DNA from: an uncultured Methylococcaceae bacterium
Lineage (GTDB): Bacteria > Pseudomonadota > Gammaproteobacteria > Methylococcales > Methylomonadaceae
Length of the DNA stretch: 5,580 nucleotides
Reading direction: 5' to 3'
Assembly (NCBI GenBank): GCA_903873045.1
Contig: CAIQND010000836.1
Coordinates: 1 to 5,580 of the forward strand
Below, piece after piece: positions 1-5,166 of the stretch. The stretch's first letter is position 1. The number at the start of each line of letters is the position of its first letter. Both the position numbers and the translations under genes were made by a program. The notes below the pieces were generated by a model. That model had not been told where the DNA came from and ran no database searches. It saw only the letters and a program-made list of their open reading frames with translations.

Positions 1-483
1 CTGCTTGCTTTGGGTGGCGGCATTTTGGCGCGGGGCTTTTTATCAGCAACAGAAGCAACCAAGCCAACGTCCTTACCTGATTTTTCCTTACCCGATGTAG
101 CCGGTAATCAACACGCTATTTCAGAGTGGCAGGGAAAAATACGGGTCATTAATTTCTGGGCAACCTGGTGCCCGCCCTGCCTTAAAGAAATGCCCGAATT
201 TATTGCCCTGCAAGAACAATACGCCACTAAAGGCCTGCAATTTATCGGTATCGCAATAGACGACCAAGAGTCGGTTGAAAAATACCTCGCTTCAACCAAA
301 GTCAATTACCCCATCTTAATCGGTGACGTTACTGGCATTGCCCTGGCTCACCAACTGGGCAACATTATTGATGCTGTCCCCTTTACCGTTATTGTCAACC
401 AACAAGGGCAAATCATACATCAACAACCGGGTGAATTTTCAAAAGAAGAAATCATGAAAATTATTACCCCGTTGCTAAATTAA
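1..483 (+). CDS. TlpA/ResA-type thioredoxin-fold protein, 5'-truncated by window edge
   Basis: This is a thiol-disulfide oxidoreductase of the TlpA/ResA/DsbE group, which normally sits on the periplasmic side of the membrane and reduces or exchanges disulfides, for example in cytochrome c maturation. The frame is open to base 1. The TTG at position 10 could be read as a start, but the codons before it (Leu-Leu-Ala) and after it (Leu, Gly-rich, Ile-Leu-Ala) look like the end of a signal anchor, so the true start is probably upstream. Counting from the TTG, a linker covers about residues 10-25, the redoxin domain starts at the SLPDFSLPDV segment (21-30), the active site WCPPC is at 53-57 after INFWAT, and the cis-proline loop AVPFT is at 122-126 (Pro124). 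Both redox cysteines are present. It ends with TAA and converges with the dynamin-like gene. No Shine-Dalgarno can be judged because the start is missing. The family is secure; the specific substrate is unknown. Confidence 0.9.
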   Translation: MLALGGGILARGFLSATEATKPTSLPDFSLPDVAGNQHAISEWQGKIRVINFWATWCPPCLKEMPEFIALQEQYATKGLQFIGIAIDDQESVEKYLASTKVNYPILIGDVTGIALAHQLGNIIDAVPFTVIVNQQGQIIHQQPGEFSKEEIMKIITPLLN

Positions 484-573
484 GTTTTGATTAGATCGCT
501 ATCGGGTAAGTTGTGTGTCACGCACCATTCACCATAACAGAGAAAAAAACCAATGAACCGCAGGTGAAAAACA

Positions 574-581
574 AAATTATT
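574..581. repeat. Left copy of 8-bp direct repeat (putative target-site duplication)
   Basis: AAATTATT directly precedes the GTAA end of the candidate MITE and is repeated exactly after its other end. Confidence 0.6.
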
Positions 582-699
582 GTAACTATTCAGTCCCCCT
601 CTTTGAAAAAGAGGGGGTAGGGGAGATTTTATTAGATAAATCCCCCTCGACCCCTCACTTTACTCTCCCCGTTTTTCAAAGGGGGAGGTGAATACTTAC
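582..699. mobile_element. Candidate MITE, possibly IS66-related, non-coding
   Basis: An imperfect palindrome of about 118 bp. Its ends are GTAACTATTCA (582-592) and the complement of TGAATACTTAC (689-699), which match at 10 of 11 positions. Inside, the two arms are related: each has a run of C, then TTTGAAAAA (602-610, complementary to 672-680), then a run of G. The 8-bp sequence AAATTATT occurs immediately on both sides (574-581 and 700-707), as expected for a target-site duplication. Ends beginning GTAA and 8-bp duplications are recorded traits of the IS66 family, so an IS66-mobilised MITE is inferred. There is no open reading frame inside. The alternative is a palindromic dispersed repeat whose flanking match is chance; the AT-rich flank makes this possible but not likely for 8 bp. 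Confidence 0.6.
595..617 (+). terminator. GC-rich hairpin in the left MITE arm, possible terminator for the thioredoxin-like gene
   Basis: CCCCCTCTTT (595-604) and AAAGAGGGGG (608-617) form a perfect 10-bp stem with a GAA loop. A T-rich stretch follows about 10 bases later (627-632) rather than directly, so it is not a classic intrinsic terminator. It is the first strong hairpin after the stop codon at 483, 112 bp downstream, and may stop or stabilise that transcript. It belongs to the repeat element. Confidence 0.35.
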
Positions 700-707
700 A
701 AATTATT
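700..707. repeat. Right copy of 8-bp direct repeat (putative target-site duplication)
   Basis: AAATTATT directly follows the right end of the candidate MITE. The match to the left copy stops exactly at the element ends: base 573 differs from 699, and base 582 differs from 708. Confidence 0.6.
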
Positions 708-738
708 ATAGAGCCATGTAGAAATAAAGCGACATTCG

Positions 739-770
739 TCCACCCTCACCCCAGCCCTCTCCCGGGTGGA
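739..770. repeat. Short GC-rich hairpin, likely fragment of a dispersed repeat
   Basis: TCCACCC (739-745) and GGGTGGA (764-770) form a 7-bp stem around a C-rich loop containing CACCCCAGCCCTCTCCC. The loop text resembles the first half of a CCCTCACCCC...CTCTCCC repeat that is common in intergenic DNA of many proteobacteria, but the usual complementary second half is missing, so this looks like a remnant. The resemblance is from memory. Confidence 0.4.
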
Positions 771-795
771 ATAAAGATGACTTTAAAAACGATAA

Positions 796-861
796 AAAAC
801 ATCAGCGGTTGAAATAAACCAGTCAATAGCGGATAGGGTTTATTTCAACCGCTGATGTTTT
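796..861 (-). terminator. Perfect 25-bp inverted repeat, probable intrinsic terminator of the dynamin-like gene
   Basis: Bases 796-820 are the exact reverse complement of 837-861, separated by a 16-base loop. Read on the minus strand, the hairpin begins 35 bases after the stop codon of the dynamin-like gene, and its far arm runs into six T residues (799 down to 794) followed by another T run after ATCG. That is the layout of a rho-independent terminator. On the plus strand only four T residues end the stem, followed by AAAC, so termination that way would be weaker. The stem is much longer than a terminator needs and only moderately GC-rich, so it may also be a repeat element or an RNase III-type target. 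Confidence 0.6.
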
Positions 862-896
862 AAACTGAGCGGAGGGAGAAAATGCGGCTTAACGAA

Positions 897-3227
897 TTAA
901 TACACCTGTGTGTAGCTTTCCCTTACTTCTTTAAGTTCCATGGCTATTTCACGGCGTAATCGGAAATCACGTCGGGTATGTGCGATGTTATAGGGTATTT
1001 TGGGGTTTCTTTCGTACTTAACAGCAGTACGAACAAGACCTATCCATTGCCTGTCATTATCTTCCATTTCTTTAAAGCGATTACGAATCCGTTCCAATTC
1101 CTGATTACAATAGGTCACAAAACCTGCGGCATAAAATACACTGTTTTTTAGATAATCTTTTAATGCTGCTAAATCACCGTTAATTTCTTCGACAACTTGC
1201 TCAAAATTATTGGGTTCAGGTACTTTTTCCTGCTCCTCCGACTCAGTGAATGATGAATAATTTAAATCCTGACTCATCGCCGCTTTAATAGCGGTTTTGA
1301 CCGTTTTTCCAACAGCCGGTGGAGCCACTGCTTTATTGGCCCACAAGCCATAGCGTAAATAATGGGTAACATCCTGTTTGTTCATATCGACACCCTGATA
1401 GAAAGCTTCCAAGGTTTTAATTTCGGCTGAACGCTCATTCAATAAACGTTCACGCGCTTGTAACGGTTTCGCTATAAAGGCTTCAACGGCAACACGACCA
1501 AAACGTAAAAAAAGAACCTGAAAACCATGACGAATGCGTGCTTGTTCGATATTTTCATCGGTATTTAACAAAGTCTTACGCACGTCTTCGGTTTCCCATA
1601 GCAGTGCCTGTGTTTTTTGAACAATTTGATCGATCAAGACTTGCAATGATTGCGCTAATTGGTCGGTCAGTTCGGTTTCAAATTTTTGCTGAATTTCTCT
1701 AAAGAGTTCTTCGCGAATTTTGTAATTGCCTTCACGCGGATCGGGCATTGAAATCGTTCGGCCTGACGTATAAATACGTTTCAACTCATCCATTTGACCC
1801 GTGGTAAGATTGGATAGCAGCGCTTCAATTTTTTCATCATAAGCGGCATGTAAGGTCGCCAGTTCGTGATGTTCAGCCCCCAGTGCATCGGCTTCCTTAC
1901 GCCCTTGAATGCTTTCGGCATACCAGACATCAAAGTCTTTTTTAATGCGCTGCCATTCGCGTCCCCACCATTGATTAAAGTCTTTGCCCAGCAGGTCATC
2001 TTCTTCTATATCGCCATCCGCTATCGCGCCATAAACGGGTTCAAGTTTAACCAAAACGTCACCGGCATAGAGTCGTATATTACTGACCAGTGCATCGCAA
2101 CGTTTTTGCAATACTTCTGCGCGTTCGTGATCGATGTAATGATTGACGGTTTCTTTTAATAGCAATATGCCATCATTGATGCCCAGTTTTTTTAATTTCA
2201 GCTTATCGTCGGCACTTTTATTGCGCCGCAAGGTATCTTCTGATGGTATGCCAAAGTCAACCAAATGAGCACGCGCACAAACCGGTATCATGCGTCGCTC
2301 GGGAACAGCGGGCCAATAATTTCTGTGTTTTGCCAGGGTTTCCTTAAAATCAATCTGATCATCCAACGCATCTGCTTGCGTGAGCACCACAAAAATTTTA
2401 TCCGAAACTTTTATACTGGGATCTTCAGAGTCTGCAATAAGCAATATTTCTTTTTCCGGCCCGGTAATGGAAGGTTGCTTCATCTCCTTGGCATAAATAA
2501 TCGCATCACAACCCTTTAGTCGATCAATGGCTTGCTCCGAATGCATTTGAATGCCCGAATTAAAACCAGGAACATCATGAAAAATAATATCCCTATCATT
2601 TCTTAAGCGCACTGTTTTAAGTTGTATGCGTTTAATGGCTAAAGACTGCGCTCGATTTTTAAAAATCGCAGACTGTAAGTGTTCATTAATTTCACTAATA
2701 TCTATAAAACCTTGGGTAAAGCCATTTTTTTGCTTGGTAAACTCGTAAATGGCATTCAGATTTTTTTCGGTATCATCAAAATCTTCTTGTATTTCTTTTC
2801 TTTCCTTGTCATTCAGATTTCTGGCCAGCGCCTCTTGCCTTTGCTGCTGAAGCTTGTTTATCTCTTCCCGGCTATAATATTGAATTGACAGAAGTTGATC
2901 TTGTTCTGTCTGGGCTGACCAGATTTCTGTACTGGTGAAGGTGCATCTTTCACGTGCAGAAGGTAAAATCTCTTGCCCTAACCACGCATTCAGTAATGCA
3001 CTCTTACCCGCTTTTTCCAAACCAATAACAGCGACTTCAAAACGGTTGGCATGTAAACGCTCCAGTTGTCGGTTTAATCGTGCGTGTTCCACGTTAAGTT
3101 TTTCCACAAGCTCGGGTGCTATATCTTCGCTTGTTTTATTACACAGCGTGACCAATTTATCCGCTAATACAGAGGTTATTTCTAACCTCGCCAGTTGTTG
3201 TTGGCAAGTTTCCAGCCAAGTAGCCAT
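897..3227 (-). CDS. Dynamin-like GTPase (bacterial dynamin family protein)
   Basis: A large GTPase of the bacterial dynamin-like group; members bind and remodel membranes or act at the cell envelope, but the role here is unknown. Visible elements: an N-terminal helical region (1-62) with heptad-like charges; P-loop GLEKAGKS at 69-76 (G1); a Thr-rich segment CTFTST at 95-100 (G2); G3 DVPG at 218-221; G4 position TQAD at 283-286, where Gln replaces the usual Lys; and a probable G5 region PVCARA at 315-320. Between G2 and G3 is a charged, coiled-coil-like insert (about 118-165). From 365 on the protein is mostly helical, as in a dynamin stalk. More hydrophobic patches at 571-586 and 696-706 could contact membrane, but there is no clear transmembrane helix. 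At 776 residues it is within the family range. The ATG start has only a weak GGA six bases upstream. No second dynamin gene adjoins it, unlike many bacterial pairs. It lies 94 bp after the phosphofructokinase gene on the same strand. Confidence 0.88.
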   Translation of the reverse strand: MATWLETCQQQLARLEITSVLADKLVTLCNKTSEDIAPELVEKLNVEHARLNRQLERLHANRFEVAVIGLEKAGKSALLNAWLGQEILPSARERCTFTSTEIWSAQTEQDQLLSIQYYSREEINKLQQQRQEALARNLNDKERKEIQEDFDDTEKNLNAIYEFTKQKNGFTQGFIDISEINEHLQSAIFKNRAQSLAIKRIQLKTVRLRNDRDIIFHDVPGFNSGIQMHSEQAIDRLKGCDAIIYAKEMKQPSITGPEKEILLIADSEDPSIKVSDKIFVVLTQADALDDQIDFKETLAKHRNYWPAVPERRMIPVCARAHLVDFGIPSEDTLRRNKSADDKLKLKKLGINDGILLLKETVNHYIDHERAEVLQKRCDALVSNIRLYAGDVLVKLEPVYGAIADGDIEEDDLLGKDFNQWWGREWQRIKKDFDVWYAESIQGRKEADALGAEHHELATLHAAYDEKIEALLSNLTTGQMDELKRIYTSGRTISMPDPREGNYKIREELFREIQQKFETELTDQLAQSLQVLIDQIVQKTQALLWETEDVRKTLLNTDENIEQARIRHGFQVLFLRFGRVAVEAFIAKPLQARERLLNERSAEIKTLEAFYQGVDMNKQDVTHYLRYGLWANKAVAPPAVGKTVKTAIKAAMSQDLNYSSFTESEEQEKVPEPNNFEQVVEEINGDLAALKDYLKNSVFYAAGFVTYCNQELERIRNRFKEMEDNDRQWIGLVRTAVKYERNPKIPYNIAHTRRDFRLRREIAMELKEVRESYTQVY

Positions 3228-3267
3228 AGATGTTCCAGAGTTGTTAAATACTTTTGGGGTAGTGTGC

Positions 3268-3298
3268 AGGCTGGATTAGCGATAGCATAATCCAACCT
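3268..3298. repeat. REP-like imperfect palindrome between two minus-strand genes
   Basis: TGGATTA (3272-3278) pairs with TAATCCA (3288-3294), with an inner GC/GC pair (3279-3280 with 3285-3286) around a GATA loop and an outer AGG/CCT pair (3268-3270 with 3296-3298). On the minus strand it reads GTAGGTTGGATTATGC..., a style of intergenic repeat I recognise from several beta- and gammaproteobacteria. It sits inside the 94-bp spacer between the phosphofructokinase and dynamin-like genes, where it could stabilise the upstream mRNA end or reduce read-through. There is no T tract after the stem on the minus strand, so it is not a typical terminator. Confidence 0.55.
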
Positions 3299-3321
3299 AC
3301 GGACTTGCAAGTATCTGTCGC

Positions 3322-4551
3322 TTAGTGAGCGACCTCAACCTTGGCGCCCTTGTCCTGACCAATGTCAGCCAGCGTTTCGTTGAACCAGGCCGTATCAAGA
3401 TCAAACGGTTTGCCGCCTTTGATGCGAGGAAATTCAATCGCACGCAAAACGCCGCCACGGTCTTCATCATGCCCAATTACACCGGATTCACGACGGAAAG
3501 CGCATTCGACCGCCAGATCAGCGCAAGACTTGATCAAACGAATATCTTCAACGTTTGAAGCGGCGGCTCTGGCAAAATAACCCGACTTTTGAATCAGGGT
3601 TTTTTCTGCACCCAACATTTCCGCAAACTGTTCACCAAACCATTTGCCGGGATTAACCGCATCAAGCTTCACATGACCAAAAGCATCGCGGGGGACTTCT
3701 TGCCCTTTGGCCTGCATTTCGGCAACGATGGATTCAACACCGGCACCTTCTGAAACGAAGATGTTTACGCAGTCATATTTATCCATAACGGCACGAAGAC
3801 GTTTGGCTTCAGCAGCAATATCAACAGTCATTTCCGGAATAAAAATACCATGAACTTCGAAGGCATTACGGTCAAGACCCAATTCAGGCAACCATTCTGC
3901 ACTATCAAGCAGCTTACGATATTCCTGAGCTGTGGCAGCCGTTAACCATCCGCAACTGCGTCCCATCACTTCATGAACAATCAACATACGCGGATTGGCA
4001 TTATTTTCGGCGACTACGTTCCAAAAGTAACGCGCTCCTTGCTCTGCCGCTGTCCAGGCACCTAATGATTGCTTGATAGGAAAGACATCATTATCAACAG
4101 TTTTTGGCAAGCCGATAACAGTAAGACCGTAATTGTTATTGGCAAGAAAAGCGGCAAGATCGGCTGCTGCGGTATTGGTATCGTCACCACCGATGGTGTG
4201 AAGAATATCAACATTATCTTTAACCAATTGATCTGCAGCTACTTTTTGCGGGTCTTGACCTTCCTGTACCAGACCGCGTTTAAGGCAATCTTTAACATTG
4301 GTCAATTTAACGCGACTATTACCAATCAGCGATCCGCCAAAACGATGCAGAAGCCCCGCTTTTTCACGCATTGCTGGCGTTACGGTATAAAAATCACCCA
4401 GTAACAGACCTTTATAGCCACTACGATAACAAATGATTTCAATAGAAGGATCGATTTCAGTATAACGCTCGATAAGGCTACCGATAGCGGAGTTTAGGCA
4501 AGGAGCCAAACCGCCGGCGGTTAAAATTGCGACTTTTTTGGGTTTGTTCAT
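3322..4551 (-). CDS. pfp: Pyrophosphate-dependent 6-phosphofructokinase
   Basis: Catalyses the reversible, cytoplasmic phosphorylation of fructose 6-phosphate with pyrophosphate instead of ATP, serving both glycolysis and gluconeogenesis; in methanotrophs it feeds the RuMP cycle and may also act on sedoheptulose phosphate. The family fold is clear: N-terminal VAILTAGGLAPCLNSAIG (7-24); GGDDTNT at 121-127, where Asp124 replaces the Gly of ATP enzymes; PKTVDND at 149-155, with Lys150 diagnostic of PPi use and Asp153 the expected catalytic base; EVMGRSCGW at 194-202 for sugar phosphate binding; and IPE at 238-240. The length of 409 residues suits the roughly 400-residue PPi-dependent clade. The ATG start gives the expected N-terminus, although no good Shine-Dalgarno precedes it (TTACAATTCCT). 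It stands alone after a 594-bp gap and is followed by the dynamin-like gene. No vacuolar-type pyrophosphatase gene is in view. Family and cofactor assignment are secure; substrate breadth is inferred. Confidence 0.95.
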   Translation of the reverse strand: MNKPKKVAILTAGGLAPCLNSAIGSLIERYTEIDPSIEIICYRSGYKGLLLGDFYTVTPAMREKAGLLHRFGGSLIGNSRVKLTNVKDCLKRGLVQEGQDPQKVAADQLVKDNVDILHTIGGDDTNTAAADLAAFLANNNYGLTVIGLPKTVDNDVFPIKQSLGAWTAAEQGARYFWNVVAENNANPRMLIVHEVMGRSCGWLTAATAQEYRKLLDSAEWLPELGLDRNAFEVHGIFIPEMTVDIAAEAKRLRAVMDKYDCVNIFVSEGAGVESIVAEMQAKGQEVPRDAFGHVKLDAVNPGKWFGEQFAEMLGAEKTLIQKSGYFARAAASNVEDIRLIKSCADLAVECAFRRESGVIGHDEDRGGVLRAIEFPRIKGGKPFDLDTAWFNETLADIGQDKGAKVEVAH

Positions 4552-4871
4552 AGGAATTGTAAAGTATGGAGTTAAACAAAAGTTATGGATCGGGAATTAG
4601 ATAACCGGGAAGACGAATAGAAAAAGCCATCAACCTGTTTACGTTATTAAATTACCCTTCCTGAATGTAAGGAGAATGTTACAGCATCCTTTGCTGTATC
4701 GTTCCGCACCCAATCTCAAATCACACGCTCATTTAATGACGTGCACTTCCAGAGCATAGCAAAGAAAATACCGGCGCGTAAGCTTTGACTTGAGACTCCG
4801 ATGGAATCGCAATTTTACCATATTACAAAATAATATCTTTTGTTTTGTTGTTAATGCGCTTGAGGCATTGT

Positions 4872-4902
4872 TTGAGAGGCTTTTTTGATTGGATGATATA
4901 GA
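4872..4902 (+). promoter_or_regulatory. Weak candidate sigma70-like promoter reading right
   Basis: TTGAGA (4872-4877, five of six to the -35 consensus) is followed by an AT-rich spacer and TATAGA (4897-4902, four of six to the -10 consensus) at a long 19-base spacing, or GATATA at 17 bases with a poorer match. Its interest is only that a plus-strand terminator-like hairpin ends about 200 bases downstream. It may well be chance in AT-rich DNA. Confidence 0.2.
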
Positions 4903-5083
4903 GTCCGTAATTAATTAAACGACATAACAAATACACGCGCTAAGAGTCAGTCTTGATTGACTTGAGGTCTATGTCGCTAAATCAACGAAGGTCTTTATAA
5001 CGCCAGATTAGCTTAAAACCCACTGAAAAAGTTTTGGTTTTTTTATTGCACAATGGCGAAATTGCCTATATCTGGCCGCCAAT

Positions 5084-5116
5084 TCTCCTTTGATTTAATA
5101 ATCAACGGAGATTTTT
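5084..5116 (+). terminator. Terminator-like hairpin reading on the plus strand
   Basis: TCTCCTTTGATT (5084-5095) pairs with AATCAACGGAGA (5100-5111) with a single mismatch (5089 with 5106) and a four-base loop, and is followed at once by five T residues (5112-5116). On the minus strand the stem is followed by AATTGG, with no T tract, so it does not look like a terminator for the minus-strand gene that ends at 5146. A shorter stem, TGGCG/CGCCA (5054-5058 with 5077-5081), stands directly before it. There is no plus-strand protein gene upstream. Confidence 0.45.
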
Positions 5117-5140
5117 GATGGAATGTGAAGATTAAACGCC

Positions 5141-5166
5141 AGTGGTTATTTTTTAAAGTAACCACT
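5141..5166. repeat. Inverted repeat across the 3' end of the right-edge gene
   Basis: AGTGGTTA (5141-5148) and TAACCACT (5159-5166) form a perfect 8-bp stem around a T/A-rich 10-base loop. The stop codon of the minus-strand gene (5148-5146) is inside one arm. No T tract follows on the minus strand (GGCGTTTAATC), so it would be a weak or non-standard terminator, or an mRNA-end stabiliser. Confidence 0.4.

Larger units (their letters stand above)
484..896. other. Repeat-rich intergenic region between convergent genes
   Basis: No credible gene was found in this 413-bp stretch. From left to right it holds about 90 bp of unremarkable sequence, a MITE-like palindrome with flanking direct repeats (574-707), a short GC-rich hairpin (739-770), a perfect 25-bp inverted repeat (796-861) and a 35-bp leader to the stop codon of the dynamin-like gene. 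Because the genes on both sides end here, no promoter is expected, and insertions would be tolerated. Confidence 0.8.
4552..5145. other. 594-bp intergenic region with several hairpins and no clear gene
   Basis: No open reading frame with a credible start and length was seen. The left part must hold the phosphofructokinase leader and promoter. A weak extended -10 candidate (TGCTATGCT on the minus strand, 4761-4753) lacks a recognisable -35. An AT-rich patch covers about 4812-4855. Small inverted repeats occur at 4666-4698, 4920-4976 and 5054-5081, and a terminator-like hairpin at 5084-5116. The 10-mer TTGACTTGAG occurs twice (4785-4794 and 4957-4966). No tRNA or known riboswitch could be recognised by eye. 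Confidence 0.7.

Noticed and set aside
513..525. GTGTG/CGCAC mini-hairpin shortly after the thioredoxin-like gene as its terminator
   Set aside because: Five pairs including a wobble, a three-base loop and no T tract.
484..896. CRISPR-like array in the repeat-rich spacer
   Set aside because: The repeats here are inverted palindromes of different types, not evenly spaced direct repeats with unique spacers.
1866..2159. 97-residue plus-strand frame inside the dynamin-like gene
   Set aside because: It is the antisense shadow of a gene with clear GTPase motifs; it has no ribosome binding site and no domain features.
2935..3279. 114-residue plus-strand frame opposite the start of the dynamin-like gene
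   Set aside because: It overlaps the P-loop coding region in antisense and has a Ser/Cys-rich composition typical of shadow frames.
4069..4404. 111-residue plus-strand frame opposite the phosphofructokinase gene
   Set aside because: Antisense to highly conserved catalytic motifs, which explains the open frame; no independent coding evidence.
4591..4611. Two CGGGAA hexamers 15 bases apart upstream of the phosphofructokinase start, as operator sites
   Set aside because: Six-base matches at this distance are easily chance, and no known regulator site was recognised.
4676..4759. A 27-codon plus-strand reading frame preceded by AAGGAGA
   Set aside because: The Shine-Dalgarno-like AGGAG is only one base from the ATG, too close for normal initiation, and the peptide (Met-Leu-Gln-His-Pro...) has no recognisable features.
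5015..5043. AAAACC/GGTTTT stem followed by T residues as another plus-strand terminator
   Set aside because: Only two G-C pairs and a 15-base loop, in AT-rich sequence; too weak to call, and the hairpin at 5084-5116 is far better.
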